From the NCBI RefSeq assembly GCF_000772955.1, contig NZ_JPVO01000042.1:1-64000 (forward strand): DNA of 64,000 nt, given 5' to 3'. The stretch comes from Ureibacillus sinduriensis BLB-1 = JCM 15800 (GTDB lineage: Bacteria; Bacillota; Bacilli; Bacillales_A; Planococcaceae). The position numbers were made by a program, and so were the translations under genes. Below the pieces are notes generated by a model. The model saw only the letters and a program-made list of their open reading frames with translations, did no database searches and was not told where the DNA came from. Numbering within the stretch: the first letter of the stretch is position 1; each line of letters starts with the position of its first letter. Shown here one piece after another: positions 9,334-19,218 of this stretch.

Positions 9334-10811
9334 GAATTTCCCTCACGATTTCTTGACTGATCTTCAGGATCCAGCATTTTGGGTCGTTTATTATAATGAG
9401 ATTGAGAACGTCTGAATAGAGCTTTTTTGATGTTCGCCCAACTCAAATCAGAGGTAATATCCAAATAAGGCGTGCCAAATATACGAATATTCGCTACGTA
9501 TAGGATAAGGAAAAATAAACAGACGAAAAATCCAAACAAGCCCAAAATGGAAGTGATCATGATAAAGCCGAAGCGAAGAATACTGATAATGGTCGAAAGC
9601 GACTGATTGACAATGGTATAGGAAGCAATGGTAGAGACCGCAATGATTACAACCATGGCGGGACTAGTGATTCCTGCCCGAATTGCCGCATCCCCAATAA
9701 TCAAACCTCCTACAACTCCCACCGTCGTCCCAATTTTTGTAGGTAGGCGTAATCCTGCTTCACGGAACATCTCAAACAGGAAAAGCAAAATCAGCATTTC
9801 AAGTACTGCAGGAAAGGGTAACCCGCGGTTCATGATGACAACGGTTGCAAGTAATTGGAGTGGTAATTGATCCTGGTGGAATAATGTCAACGCTAACCAA
9901 AAGGCAGGGAGGGTGATACCGATAATGACACAGATTAACCGCAACATTCGTTCAAAAGAACTAAAGAGAATCGGATTCTCGTTATCCTCGGAAGTTTTTA
10001 ACAAATAGAAAAAATTAATAGGTGTTATCGTTGCATATGGCGTTCCATCCACAAGAATCACAAATCTCCCACGGATAAGGGATTCAATCGCAAAATCAGG
10101 GCGGCCTGTTGTATTGGAAGAGGGGAGAATCCAATTTTTTTTATTGACAAATTCCATTAGTGCCGTGGCATTGGTTGCAATATCAATATCAATTTTTTGG
10201 AATTGCTCGATTAGTTCAGCAAGAATATCTTTGTTAGCTATATCTCCTATATACATTACGGCTACTTGGGTCTTTGAACGCCTGCCAATCTGCAATTTTT
10301 CTACACAAAGGGAATTTGTTGGCAGACGTTTGCGGATGAGGGCGATATTAATCGACAGATCTTCTATAAAATTATCCCTAGGTCCTTTCACCAAAACTTC
10401 CATATTTGTTTCTTCCGGATTTCGGTTTGGTTTACGTGAGATATTACATGAGTAAAGAAGGGCTGATTCTTCGAAATACATCAATACATTGCCGCTATAA
10501 ACTTCTGTTGTTGCCTGCTCGGTCTCAGTAACTTTAGTTAATTCGGGGAGAGGCAACTCTTCAATTTGTTTTGCTGTTATTGTTTCCATTTTCTTTTTCT
10601 GCAGCTGCTCTTTGTCTTTATAAAGACTCTCGATATTGGGCAATACAACGGTATAAAGCATTTGTTGATCAACCATACCATCACATTTAAACATAAGCAC
10701 TTTGTTTTGTTCAAAATTGAATTCATGAAAAACAACATCTGCTGATTTTTCGAACAGTTTTTTTAATGTAGATGTAGAAAAATTATCGATTGAATGCCCA
10801 CTTATCTCCAT
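9330..10811 (-). CDS. Spore germinant receptor subunit A, GerA family
   Basis: A 493-residue A subunit. The N-terminal soluble part (about 1-260) carries ETNMEVLVKGPRDNFIEDL and the LVDGTPYA motif before the membrane domain. The C-terminal half has four or five hydrophobic helices including PFPAVLEMLILLFLFEMFREAGLR. Such proteins form the ligand-gated pore with the B and C subunits and trigger germination. Its start lies 10 bases after the stop of the B-subunit gene; the ribosome site is weak, so translational coupling is likely. The C-terminal tail is basic and cytoplasmic. Confidence 0.94.
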   Translation of the reverse strand: MEISGHSIDNFSTSTLKKLFEKSADVVFHEFNFEQNKVLMFKCDGMVDQQMLYTVVLPNIESLYKDKEQLQKKKMETITAKQIEELPLPELTKVTETEQATTEVYSGNVLMYFEESALLYSCNISRKPNRNPEETNMEVLVKGPRDNFIEDLSINIALIRKRLPTNSLCVEKLQIGRRSKTQVAVMYIGDIANKDILAELIEQFQKIDIDIATNATALMEFVNKKNWILPSSNTTGRPDFAIESLIRGRFVILVDGTPYATITPINFFYLLKTSEDNENPILFSSFERMLRLICVIIGITLPAFWLALTLFHQDQLPLQLLATVVIMNRGLPFPAVLEMLILLFLFEMFREAGLRLPTKIGTTVGVVGGLIIGDAAIRAGITSPAMVVIIAVSTIASYTIVNQSLSTIISILRFGFIMITSILGLFGFFVCLFFLILYVANIRIFGTPYLDITSDLSWANIKKALFRRSQSHYNKRPKMLDPEDQSRNREGNS

Positions 10812-10821
10812 TCAAGATTCA

Positions 10822-11946
10822 CTACTTTCTGTTTTTTGATTTTGTCGTGGACGTCCGTATTTTGTTTTTGTGACCATTGCCACTAAAAGCTGCAATCATG
10901 CCGAGCAGCAAAGATAATACGAAGAAGAAAAGGAAAGTGGCGATTAGCATTTCATTGCTATTTAGCTGTAAAAACAAACTATCGTCCAACGATAATAAAA
11001 TTAAACAGACGAAGAAGAAGGGAGGGATCATGTAAGCCCAAATTTTTTTCCTCTTGCCAGTTAAATCCAATAGTTCAGCAGCAATAAATAATAATAATCC
11101 GACCCGAATAAATGTGCCTGTCAGCCACTGATAGATTGAAAGAAAATCCATATGTTCAATAAATCGTCCGATTGTAACGAGCCCCCACTCTTCAAAAGCA
11201 GGATATCTTTGCCTAGCAGCTTCTTCAGGACCAAACTCTACAATTGCACCGATTAGTGGACCTAATGTTAAGCCTGTCAAAATGAATAACATGATGGCTA
11301 AATGGTACCATTTTAATTTACTTTTAAAATGTTGCTGGATAAATAGAAGCAAGAATAGTTCGATAAAACCGGAAGCAGGGTAAACAATCCCTTTTAGAAC
11401 TGGACTAAAGCCATGTTCCAGTACGGGAAGCAAGAGGCTAAAATCTTTTAAATGGGAATTGGCAATTGCAACATAAAAACCGAAAACAACTACGAAAAAG
11501 AGAACCAAAGTATTCACAATAACGATGGTTAGCATATTTGTAGAAATCAGGCTTGCACATAGTAGAATATAGACAAATAATAATAGGATTTTTGGTGTTG
11601 AAATTAAAAATGTTGATGAAATCCAAAGAATGGTTTCACGTAATGAAAATGCGGCAAGTAAAAAAATGAAACCAGCTGTACTAAATACGATAATGGACGA
11701 GCCAACTTTTCCGATTCTTTCATGTAACCATTTTTTTAATGATTTTTGGTTTGTTTTATTATGGATGAATAGTATTAAAAATAACCATGGAAACATAAAG
11801 AGAGCTGCTAGAATCACGGACATCCAGCCATCCCTTTTTACATGTTCGAGGATTGGCGGCAGGATGGTTACATGGTTTTTTAACCCGATAAAAGTCATCA
11901 CTATAAATATCACATGTAAAATGCCGATTTGACCGATTTTATGCAT
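10822..11946 (-). CDS. Spore germinant receptor subunit B, GerAB/YndE-type transporter fold
   Basis: A 374-residue integral membrane protein with about ten helices of the amino acid-polyamine-organocation fold used by GerAB subunits, which bind the amino acid germinant. It begins MHKIGQIGILHVIF. I selected the ATG at 11946 because GAGGGT lies 6 bases upstream and the length then matches the family; the in-frame extension to 12021 adds 25 unrelated residues. It is the promoter-proximal gene here, giving the order B-A-C, whereas the classical operons start with A. Expression in the forespore is expected from the family. Confidence 0.9.
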   Translation of the reverse strand: MHKIGQIGILHVIFIVMTFIGLKNHVTILPPILEHVKRDGWMSVILAALFMFPWLFLILFIHNKTNQKSLKKWLHERIGKVGSSIIVFSTAGFIFLLAAFSLRETILWISSTFLISTPKILLLFVYILLCASLISTNMLTIVIVNTLVLFFVVVFGFYVAIANSHLKDFSLLLPVLEHGFSPVLKGIVYPASGFIELFLLLFIQQHFKSKLKWYHLAIMLFILTGLTLGPLIGAIVEFGPEEAARQRYPAFEEWGLVTIGRFIEHMDFLSIYQWLTGTFIRVGLLLFIAAELLDLTGKRKKIWAYMIPPFFFVCLILLSLDDSLFLQLNSNEMLIATFLFFFVLSLLLGMIAAFSGNGHKNKIRTSTTKSKNRK

Positions 11947-12026
11947 TATTTTACCCTCTAACTTTTTCTTAAAAGTATAGACATGGATTGAAAGAAATAT
12001 AAGAGCGACCCGGGTTAGCAATCAAC

Positions 12027-12060
12027 AAAAAAATCGTGAGGAATCAATCGTTTCCTCACG
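12027..12060 (-). terminator. Intrinsic terminator of the chemoreceptor gene
   Basis: Read on the minus strand, CGTGAGGAA pairs with TTCCTCACG around an 8-base loop and is followed by ATTTTTTT. It lies directly after the chemoreceptor stop codon and separates it from the germination operon. Confidence 0.88.
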
Positions 12061-12068
12061 AACTAATA

Positions 12069-13790
12069 CTAAATCTTAAACTCATTTACAATTGTGCGCA
12101 ATTCATCAGCCTGTTTTGCCAATTCGGCGGTAGATGCCGTAATTTCTTGCATCGAAGCGGATCCTTGGGCTGCTGCTGAAGCCGATTTCTCTGTATTCAT
12201 CGCCGTATTTTCAGCGATATTATTTACTTCAACAAATGAAACGGCAACTTCATTGCTAGTATTCAAAGTAATGGATATATTATTGACCATCGAAGTGATG
12301 ATTTCATTTGTAGCCAAAGTATGGTTTAAAATGTCGTGTAATACTTTATTTGTTTCATTCGTCACTTCCACTCCACGAATTACGGTGTGCACACCTTGAT
12401 GATTCTGAGAAATGATTGATTCTACTTCGTTGTTTATAGAAGTTACGATTCCTTTCACCTCGTATGCAGCATTTTGAGATTGATCTGCCAGTTTTCTTAC
12501 TTCATCGGCAACAACAGCAAATCCCTTGCCGTGCTCTCCAGCCCTTGCCGCCTCAATGGCCGCATTCAACGATAGTAGATTTGTTTGCTCTGCAATTGCT
12601 GTAATTGTACCAATGATGGAAGTAATATCCCTGGATTTTTTACCTAAAGCTTCTACAGTGCTGGAGGTATTTGCCATAATTTCTTCTATTGATAGCATTA
12701 CTTCCGAGGATTGCTGCACGGATTCGCTGCCTAGTTTGGCCGCGCTGCCCATTTCCTCCGCTGATCGCTTTACCCGGTTTGCTTCGCTATCTAAATCATG
12801 CATTAGTTGTTCGAGCTGCTGCATTTTAATGATGGAAGCATGAGTGCGGGATTGTGTATCATCACTATCTGCCGCTATTTCTTGTGAACTACTGGCAATA
12901 TCCATGATGGTTTTTGAATTTTCCTCAGAAAGAGCCATTAATTCTTGAGAACTAGCAGAAACGTTTTCTGCGAGGTTTGACACTCTTTTCACTAAGTTTG
13001 AAATCGATTCAATAAGGGAATTTGTTGAGTTGGCTATGAGGGAAAACTCATCCCTTGTTTTAATGTTTACCCTACGAGTTAAATCTCCACCCGCTTTAGC
13101 AATTTCCAAAATCGACTGATTGATCTTATAAGTATTTTGACGAATGCTTTTAAAAAGAAGGTAACCGAATGATATCGTCAAAATTACCGCTAAAGACGTC
13201 AACACGATTGAAGTAGTGCGGGTAAACTTTGTAAATGCATGCAGCTCGGAAATCTTTTCCATGTTTTTTGTTTCCAACAAGGCAATTAATTGTTCAGTAT
13301 ACTCATTAATGTAGGATTTAAGGTTGTCCGCATCATTAAGTGCCATCACTTTTTGAGCGCTTTCGAAACCATGACCCCTCCTTGCATCGATCACTTTGGA
13401 GGAATAATTATTATAGACAACATAGTATTGATCAATGAGAGCGAGCATTTCTTTTTCTTCTGGACGGTTTTCAAAAACCGAATGGAATTCAGTCATTCGT
13501 TCATCGATTGAATTTTTCAAGTCCTGATAATCTTGTATATGAGAATCCTGTGCGTTGATAATATAAGCTTGCTCGTAGTTGGACAACTGTGAAATATCAC
13601 TTGCAAGCTTGTTAATCTGCATTTGTTCTTTAAGATTTTCATCGGCAAAGCTAGATAAGCTATCTTGCAAATTGGAAATATTAATATAGGATAAAGTTTG
13701 CATTCCTATGATAATAGCAAGTAAAATGCTGAATAGAAGTAATACCCGGCCACGGATCAAATGGTAAAATCTAGCTTTTCCTTTTTTCAT
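12069..13790 (-). CDS. Methyl-accepting chemotaxis protein
   Basis: A 573-residue transmembrane chemoreceptor. The first helix ([17 protein letters not shown]) is followed by a periplasmic-side four-helix-bundle type sensor of about 150 residues, a second helix near 190-210, a HAMP domain ([16 protein letters not shown]) and a long coiled-coil signalling domain. The tip carries [19 protein letters not shown] and [13 protein letters not shown], which bind CheA and CheW. The ligand is unknown. The ATG at 13790 is chosen; a GTG at 13799 is an alternative because the ribosome site is weak. The gene is monocistronic, bounded by a strong terminator. Confidence 0.95.
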   Translation of the reverse strand: MKKGKARFYHLIRGRVLLLFSILLAIIIGMQTLSYINISNLQDSLSSFADENLKEQMQINKLASDISQLSNYEQAYIINAQDSHIQDYQDLKNSIDERMTEFHSVFENRPEEKEMLALIDQYYVVYNNYSSKVIDARRGHGFESAQKVMALNDADNLKSYINEYTEQLIALLETKNMEKISELHAFTKFTRTTSIVLTSLAVILTISFGYLLFKSIRQNTYKINQSILEIAKAGGDLTRRVNIKTRDEFSLIANSTNSLIESISNLVKRVSNLAENVSASSQELMALSEENSKTIMDIASSSQEIAADSDDTQSRTHASIIKMQQLEQLMHDLDSEANRVKRSAEEMGSAAKLGSESVQQSSEVMLSIEEIMANTSSTVEALGKKSRDITSIIGTITAIAEQTNLLSLNAAIEAARAGEHGKGFAVVADEVRKLADQSQNAAYEVKGIVTSINNEVESIISQNHQGVHTVIRGVEVTNETNKVLHDILNHTLATNEIITSMVNNISITLNTSNEVAVSFVEVNNIAENTAMNTEKSASAAAQGSASMQEITASTAELAKQADELRTIVNEFKI

Positions 13791-13921
13791 TAAATTCACC
13801 AGCTTTTCTAATTATTAGTATTTTTTAAATTTTACATTAAATTCAGAATATTTACTACATAAAAAAGTATAAAGTCCTAATTTAACGAATAACATTTAGG
13901 TTGAAAGTAAGGAGTGTTCGA

Positions 13922-14143
13922 ATGGTTGAAAGTTTTTATTTGTTTATTCTTTCTTATAGAGGTGGGGATTCCAGCGATCTAAAGTCACAGTTTGCAGAGA
14001 GGGCATTTTTGGATCATAGTTTTCCTAAAGTGAGTACTTCTTTTGAGGAACTGTCCAGTTATATAGAAACGCTGGCGGATGAGCAAATGTCATCGCAGGT
14101 ATTTGATGAGTTGTGGGATTTGTATGAACTGAAATATCGATAA
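13922..14143 (+). CDS. yozE: YozE family protein (UPF0346)
   Basis: A 73-residue protein beginning VESFYLFILSYRGG, with DHSFPKVSTSFEELSSYIE and a C-terminal DELWDLYELKYR. These match the YozE/UPF0346 family, a SAM-like helical fold of unknown function widespread in Bacillales. The ATG at 13922 follows AAGGAG by 7 bases, so the longer in-frame version from 13901 is not needed. It stands alone between the chemoreceptor and deoD, which has its own promoter. Confidence 0.9.
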   Translation: MVESFYLFILSYRGGDSSDLKSQFAERAFLDHSFPKVSTSFEELSSYIETLADEQMSSQVFDELWDLYELKYR

Positions 14144-14199
14144 GGACTGGAATCATTAAAAATTCCATTGATGTAAAATGTTAAATAAAAGGTAAATCA

Positions 14200-14228
14200 T
14201 TGCACAAAGCTAAAAAAGCAAGTATATT
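14200..14228 (+). promoter_or_regulatory. Predicted sigma-A promoter of deoD
   Basis: TTGCAC at 14200-14205 and TATATT at 14223-14228 are separated by 17 bases and sit 35 bases before the deoD start codon. Confidence 0.6.
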
Positions 14229-14263
14229 TTAAGATGAGATAATTTTGGAAAGAGGGATTGCTA

Positions 14264-14968
14264 ATGAGTATCCATATTAATGCTAAACAAGGTGACATCG
14301 CAGAAACAATTTTATTGCCTGGAGATCCATTGCGTGCAAAATATATTGCTGAAACATTCTTAGAAGATGTAACATGCTATAACGAAGTGCGTAATATGTT
14401 TGGATATACTGGTACATATAAAGGAAAACGTGTTTCTGTACAAGGTACAGGTATGGGTGTACCATCAATTTCAATTTATGCAACAGAGTTAATGCAAGAT
14501 TACGGGGTACAAAAGTTAATCCGTGTAGGTACTTGCGGAGCAATCCAAAAAGATGTGAAAGTTCGTGACGTCATTATTGCGCAATCTGCTTCGACAGATT
14601 CCAAAATGAATGAGATTATTTTCAATGGCCTGGATTTCGCGCCAACAGCTGATTTTGATTTACTGCTTAAAGCGTATAATGCTGGTGTAGAAGCTGGTTT
14701 GAATTTAAAAGTAGGGAATATATTTACTGCCGATATGTTCTACTCTGAAGAAAATCAAAACGAAAAATTGGCTCGTTACGGTGTATTGGCTGTCGAAATG
14801 GAATCTGCTGCTCTTTATACACTGGCTGCCAAATTTGGTCGTAAAGCGCTTTCTGTATTAACAGTTTCTGACCACATTATTACTGGAGAGGCTACTTCTT
14901 CCGAAGAACGACAAACAACTTTCAACGATATGATCGTTGTGGCATTAGAGGCTGCAATTCAAGAGTAA
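14264..14968 (+). CDS. deoD: Purine nucleoside phosphorylase, DeoD type
   Basis: Cleaves purine nucleosides with phosphate to base and ribose-1-phosphate in nucleoside salvage. It has the hexameric DeoD signature: [21 protein letters not shown], the [13 protein letters not shown] block, [16 protein letters not shown], and the active-site region [16 protein letters not shown] followed by TVSDHI with the catalytic Asp. Length is 234 residues, as expected. The ATG at 14264 follows AGAGGG; an ATG at 14258 is in frame but closer to the ribosome site. A weak hairpin with a T-rich tail follows the gene. Confidence 0.96.
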   Translation: MSIHINAKQGDIAETILLPGDPLRAKYIAETFLEDVTCYNEVRNMFGYTGTYKGKRVSVQGTGMGVPSISIYATELMQDYGVQKLIRVGTCGAIQKDVKVRDVIIAQSASTDSKMNEIIFNGLDFAPTADFDLLLKAYNAGVEAGLNLKVGNIFTADMFYSEENQNEKLARYGVLAVEMESAALYTLAAKFGRKALSVLTVSDHIITGEATSSEERQTTFNDMIVVALEAAIQE

Positions 14969-15003
14969 AGTAATATCTAAATGCTTTGCATAATTGTTAT
15001 CGT

Positions 15004-15036
15004 AAGGCTGTCTGTAAATTGACAGTCTTTCTTTTC
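15004..15036 (+). terminator. Intrinsic terminator after deoD
   Basis: AGGCTGTC pairs with GACAGTCTT around an 8-base loop and is followed by a T-rich tract interrupted by one C. Confidence 0.7.
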
Positions 15037-15140
15037 GTAAATGCGATAATGAAGTTTTTTCAAGGCATTATTGTCTTAGTTTATGGGGGACATTAAAGCA
15101 GATTCTTTTACGTTTGTGTAAAAATGAGAGTGGTGATTAG

Positions 15141-16640
15141 ATGGATGATCAAAACCAACAAGGATTTGAGAATACCGAACAAAATGAACAACAAGAAGAA
15201 CAAATAAAGCCTGCAAAAAAGGCGATTCATATTAAACCGTTTACCTTCATCATGCTAATATTTTTGACGATTATACTTACAGCTGGTTTAACCATTTTTG
15301 CGCTGACTTTTGGTGAGAAAAAAGTAGTGGAAGTTTCGGTGCCTGTGGAAAGAGCCGAATTTTCCGAGCTCTACGATGCATTCGATGAACTAAAAAGTAA
15401 ATATTACGTTGAAATTGATGAAGAGGCTGTCATTACTGGTGCCATCAATGGAATGTTCGATGCTTTGGATGACCCTTATTCGGACTACATGGACGTACTT
15501 CAAGCCGAACAATTTAATACGGATCTTTCCTCTAGTTTCCAAGGTATTGGTGCAGAAATCCAGGAACGGAATGGCAACATTGTCGTTGTATCGCCTATTA
15601 AAAACTCGCCTGCTGAAAAAGCCGGGATCTTGCCGGAGGATATGATTCTCACGGTAGATGGGCAAAGTATCCAAGGAATGAGTGCGTCGGAAGCTGTCTT
15701 ATTGATCCGTGGGGAGAAAGGGACACCTGTTGAGTTAACAATCCAGCGGGGGGAAACGGAAGAAATTATCGAAATGACCGTTATTCGTGATGATATTCCA
15801 ATCGAAACGGTTTACGGTGAAATGGGGGAAGACAAAGTCGCCCACATCCAAATTACATCCTTTAGTGAACAAACCTTCGATGAATTAGTGAAATTCTTGG
15901 AAGAATTCAATGCGGATGGTATGAAAAGTATTATATTAGATGTTCGTCAAAATCCAGGAGGCTTTTTAACTTCTGCCATCGACATAGCAAACCTTTTCGT
16001 CGATGAAGGGAAACCGATTGTTCAATTGCAAGGACGGGAAGGTGATGCAGAAGTGATGCTTGCTGAAGGCGGCAAAAAGTATCATCAACCGGTCGTGGTA
16101 TTAATTGATAATGGTAGTGCTTCTGCCTCTGAAATTTTGGCAGGTGCGCTTAGTGAATCTGCTGGCGCAAAACTTGTAGGTTTAACTTCATTTGGTAAAG
16201 GCACTGTGCAAACGGTAAGCTATTTGCAAGATGGTGCAAATCTAAAATATACAACGGGTAAATGGCTAACGCCAAATGGTAATTGGATAAATGAAAAAGG
16301 AATCAAACCAGATGAGGTCCTCGAATATCCAGAATATGCATCGGCCAGCTATATTAATCCGGAGACGAAGTTCGCTATTGGGAATGTTTCACCATCGGTT
16401 CGCTCCGCTGAACTAATATTAAGTGCACTAGGTTATGAAGTCGGTACAGTCGACGAAACATTTGATCAAACGACTCAAAATGCTGTGAAGTCATTCCAAG
16501 CTAAAGAACAATTGGAACAAAACGGAGTGCTTGCTGGTGAAACTACTTATGCATTAATGGATGCGATTCGGGAGAAAATCAAGAATGAGGATCCCCATAT
16601 ACTGAAGGCAAAAGAAATATTAGGTACTTCAAACGAATAG
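15141..16640 (+). CDS. S41 carboxy-terminal processing protease (CtpA/CtpB-like) with peptidoglycan-binding domain
   Basis: A 499-residue membrane-anchored serine protease. One transmembrane helix (about 35-57) precedes a PDZ domain (about 120-205) and the S41 catalytic domain with NGSASASEILAGAL (catalytic Ser) and TSFGKGTVQ (catalytic Lys). The C terminus (about 415-485) is a peptidoglycan-binding helical domain (SAELILSALGYEVGTVDETF). Such enzymes trim C termini of extracytoplasmic proteins; CtpB processes SpoIVFA in sporulating Bacillus. Whether this one is CtpA-like or CtpB-like is undecided. It has its own terminator. Confidence 0.93.
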   Translation: MDDQNQQGFENTEQNEQQEEQIKPAKKAIHIKPFTFIMLIFLTIILTAGLTIFALTFGEKKVVEVSVPVERAEFSELYDAFDELKSKYYVEIDEEAVITGAINGMFDALDDPYSDYMDVLQAEQFNTDLSSSFQGIGAEIQERNGNIVVVSPIKNSPAEKAGILPEDMILTVDGQSIQGMSASEAVLLIRGEKGTPVELTIQRGETEEIIEMTVIRDDIPIETVYGEMGEDKVAHIQITSFSEQTFDELVKFLEEFNADGMKSIILDVRQNPGGFLTSAIDIANLFVDEGKPIVQLQGREGDAEVMLAEGGKKYHQPVVVLIDNGSASASEILAGALSESAGAKLVGLTSFGKGTVQTVSYLQDGANLKYTTGKWLTPNGNWINEKGIKPDEVLEYPEYASASYINPETKFAIGNVSPSVRSAELILSALGYEVGTVDETFDQTTQNAVKSFQAKEQLEQNGVLAGETTYALMDAIREKIKNEDPHILKAKEILGTSNE

Positions 16641-16661
16641 TTTTTGTAATAATTTACAAAT

Positions 16662-16710
16662 GGAGGGCTGTTTTGTTCGTATTTGAACAATCGACAGCCC
16701 TTCCTTTTTA
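16662..16710 (+). terminator. Intrinsic terminator after the S41 protease gene
   Basis: GGAGGGCTGT pairs with ACAGCCCTTCC, with an inner GTTC/GAAC helix, and runs into TTTTTA. The stem is long and GC-rich. Confidence 0.88.
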
Positions 16711-16757
16711 TCTGCAAAAAGGCTAGTACGAAAAAAAGTTTATAAGGATGTGTATAT

Positions 16758-17660
16758 ATGAAGGATGTATTTTTATTCAGCGGTTTTTTAGGCAGCGGAA
16801 AGACGTCGATGCTCACTCATGTTTTGAAACAATTTAAAGAAAAGGGATTAAAACCTGCTGTAATCATGAATGAACTAGGAAAGCTTCCATTCGACTCCCA
16901 AGCACTTGACGAAGATATCCCCTTAAAAGAAATGCTGGAGGGTTGCATTTGTTGTTCAGGTGCAGAAAAAACAGAAGCTCAAATCCAATCCCTTCTGGCA
17001 GACAACGAATTTGATGTATTGATAATTGAAACAACCGGCGCGGCCCACCCAGTAGAAGCATTGGATGCCGTATACTCGCCGTTATTTGCTGAAAGTTTAA
17101 ATATCAAGGGGATAGTAACGGTTGCAGACAGTAAACGATGGCTTGAGCGTGCTGCACTGACTCCGCAAGTCAGAAGTTTATTTATGGAACAAATTCGTCA
17201 CGCTCATCTTTTGTTAGCAAACAAAATGGACTTGCTTACAGAAGCGGAACAGGCAAAAGTTGTTTTTGAAATGCAAGGTGTTAACCCGAATGCCTTCATC
17301 CTGCAGACGACTAATGGAAAGGTGCCGATCAACTTACTGGAAAACTTGCAGGCAACAGCACCGTCATCAAACAAAGAGGTCCAATCTGCTAAAATCGGCA
17401 AGAATTTGCACTTAAGTTCCCGATTGATCGAGCTCCATCAGAGCTACACACAGGAAGAGTTTGAAGAATGGGTTCGTTCGCTCCCGTCATCTGTCTACCG
17501 AATAAAAGGTTATGTAGCGATTGAAGGGATTCGCAATCCTTTTGTATTCCAATACGCATATGGGTTGGTTCAATGGATTCCTGAATATATCAACATGCCG
17601 CCTAAAATTGTCATGATAGGTGAGAACATTCAAGAAATCGAGGTAATAGGAGATAAATAA
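16758..17660 (+). CDS. COG0523 family GTPase (CobW/YciC-like metal chaperone)
   Basis: A 300-residue G3E-family GTPase. The P-loop GFLGSGKTS is at residues 9-17, the metal-binding motif GCICCSG near 62, the Walker B region IIETTGAAHP near 98, and NKMD for guanine recognition near 153. A CobW C-terminal domain of about 90 residues follows. Family members insert or deliver transition metals, often under zinc limitation, but no zinc-uptake gene or clear Zur site is adjacent. It is flanked by terminators on both sides, so it is probably monocistronic. Metal and client protein are not determined. Confidence 0.9.
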   Translation: MKDVFLFSGFLGSGKTSMLTHVLKQFKEKGLKPAVIMNELGKLPFDSQALDEDIPLKEMLEGCICCSGAEKTEAQIQSLLADNEFDVLIIETTGAAHPVEALDAVYSPLFAESLNIKGIVTVADSKRWLERAALTPQVRSLFMEQIRHAHLLLANKMDLLTEAEQAKVVFEMQGVNPNAFILQTTNGKVPINLLENLQATAPSSNKEVQSAKIGKNLHLSSRLIELHQSYTQEEFEEWVRSLPSSVYRIKGYVAIEGIRNPFVFQYAYGLVQWIPEYINMPPKIVMIGENIQEIEVIGDK

Positions 17661-17752
17661 ATGTAATGTAGTCGTCATATAAGTTAAGTATTTGCTATAT
17701 CTAGTAATCCTGAAAATTTGTCAATAGCTTTTCAGTTGTAACTGTTGCTTTT

Positions 17753-17785
17753 AAAGGGAAAACCTGCCTTTTCCTTTTGTTTTTA
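17753..17785 (+). terminator. Intrinsic terminator after the GTPase gene
   Basis: AAAGGGAAAA pairs with TTTTCCTTTT around a 6-base loop, continuing into a T-rich tract. Confidence 0.7.
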
Positions 17786-17894
17786 ACATACTATGATACA
17801 AGGTTCAAAGATTGTGTTGGGATTATTGCCAAGTTATGGGCCATTTTTTTCAATTATTCTCGTATATGATTAGTTGCGAGAGGAGGAATACAAA

Positions 17895-18803
17895 ATGAAA
17901 AAATGGTTTATTACATTTTGTGCACTTGGTTTAATCTCGACACAAGCCCAGGCAGCAGACGCTGCATCTTATCAGGAGGACTCGCAGTATAAAAATATAG
18001 AATATGAAGTGAAAGTCGTCAACGCAAACCACTATGGTGATTTACTAGCAGATTTTAAAGACGAAATTTCTCAAGCAAATATTCATAGTTTGAAAGAGTT
18101 ATCGACTAAGCTGCCGAGCTCAAAAGAAGAATTGGAAAAATTCATTACAGCGCATTTAAAAGGATATAATAACAACACTCAAGTGGAAAAGACTGCACCA
18201 TTAGCACCTTCAGAAAATGAAACTACTAATGAATTGCTAGTCAAAGATAAAAAAACTGAAGAAACAACAGAGGCGGTTATTCCTTCTACCTCGAATTCGG
18301 GCAAAGGACAAGTTGAGGCACCGGTTGTGAAACCTCCTACTTCGCCCACAGCTCCTTCGGTTCCAAGTGAAGAAGTACAAAAATCAGCGAATGCAACTTC
18401 AAAGCCGGTTGTAAAAGAGGGTACTGTTTCAGCATTTGAAACGGAAGTAGTGGAATTAACGAATGCTGAACGTGCTAAAAATGGACTTGCACCGCTTCAA
18501 GCATATGAACCTTTGATGAAGGTTGCGGGTGCCAAATCTCAAGATATGGCGGCGAATAACTACTTTTCACATACTAGTCCTACTTATGGTAGTCCATTTG
18601 ATCAAATAAAAGCATCGGGCATCACATACCGTGCCGCAGGCGAAAATATTGCACAAGGTCAAAGAACGCCAGAAGAAGTCGTTCAAGCTTGGATGAACTC
18701 GGAAGGTCACCGAGCGAACATCTTGAACACAAGCTACACACATATTGGTGTTGGCTATGTTGAAGATGGCAACTATTGGACTCAACAATTTATACAACGA
18801 TAA
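17895..18803 (+). CDS. Secreted CAP-domain protein (YkwD-like)
   Basis: A 302-residue exported protein. The signal peptide ends around AQA-ADA (residues 20-24). A 150-residue Pro/Thr/Glu-rich low-complexity linker leads to a C-terminal CAP (SCP) domain of about 125 residues: VELTNAERAKNGLAPL, YFSHTSPTYGSPFDQ, AGENIAQGQRTPEEVVQAW and GHRANILN. These contain the His and Glu residues conserved in bacterial CAP proteins. The role is unknown; spore-coat or wall association is common. The ATG at 17895 follows AGAGGAGG by 8 bases, so the upstream in-frame start at 17874 is rejected. Confidence 0.92.
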   Translation: MKKWFITFCALGLISTQAQAADAASYQEDSQYKNIEYEVKVVNANHYGDLLADFKDEISQANIHSLKELSTKLPSSKEELEKFITAHLKGYNNNTQVEKTAPLAPSENETTNELLVKDKKTEETTEAVIPSTSNSGKGQVEAPVVKPPTSPTAPSVPSEEVQKSANATSKPVVKEGTVSAFETEVVELTNAERAKNGLAPLQAYEPLMKVAGAKSQDMAANNYFSHTSPTYGSPFDQIKASGITYRAAGENIAQGQRTPEEVVQAWMNSEGHRANILNTSYTHIGVGYVEDGNYWTQQFIQR

Positions 18804-18822
18804 AAATTATTTCCCCCGTAGG

Positions 18823-18856
18823 ACCGGGCCAAGATTATCCATTGGCCCGGTTTTTG
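18823..18856 (+). terminator. Intrinsic terminator after the CAP-domain gene
   Basis: ACCGGGCCAA pairs perfectly with TTGGCCCGGT, with a 9-base loop and a following T run. Confidence 0.92.
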
Positions 18857-19074
18857 TTGCTTTCAGAAGTAGTGGACGTGCATAAGCGACGTCATTTACT
18901 AATAAGTGAATAAAAGGGCGAAGGACAATAAATAGCGGCTCCTTGCCCCCTAAATGTGTATGATGAAGTCTATGGGACAGCGTGAAGATTGTAATGGCTG
19001 ATAGTTTGAGTAGGGGAATGTAATGTATCTTATGTTGAAAATGAATTTCGGAAGGATTAAATCTGTTGGTAGGA
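18857..19074. other. Intergenic stretch, nothing recognised
   Basis: Part of a 360-base gap between the CAP-domain gene and murG. I see no coding frame with a ribosome site and no strong fold. The right part of the gap holds the predicted murG promoter. Confidence 0.5.
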
Positions 19075-19102
19075 TTGTTAGAATGAAGAAATATGATACA
19101 AT
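19075..19102 (+). promoter_or_regulatory. Predicted sigma-A promoter of murG
   Basis: TTGTTA at 19075-19080 and TACAAT at 19097-19102 are separated by 16 bases. The leader to the GTG start would be about 110 bases. Confidence 0.55.
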
Positions 19103-19218
19103 ATTGACTAAATGTCACAATAGGAAAAGAAAAACTGTTGCCAAGTGTTCATGTCTTTTTTTTCTAAACATATAACTTTAAATGAAATACAAAAGGTATT
19201 TGGATAGGAGATTTTTTA

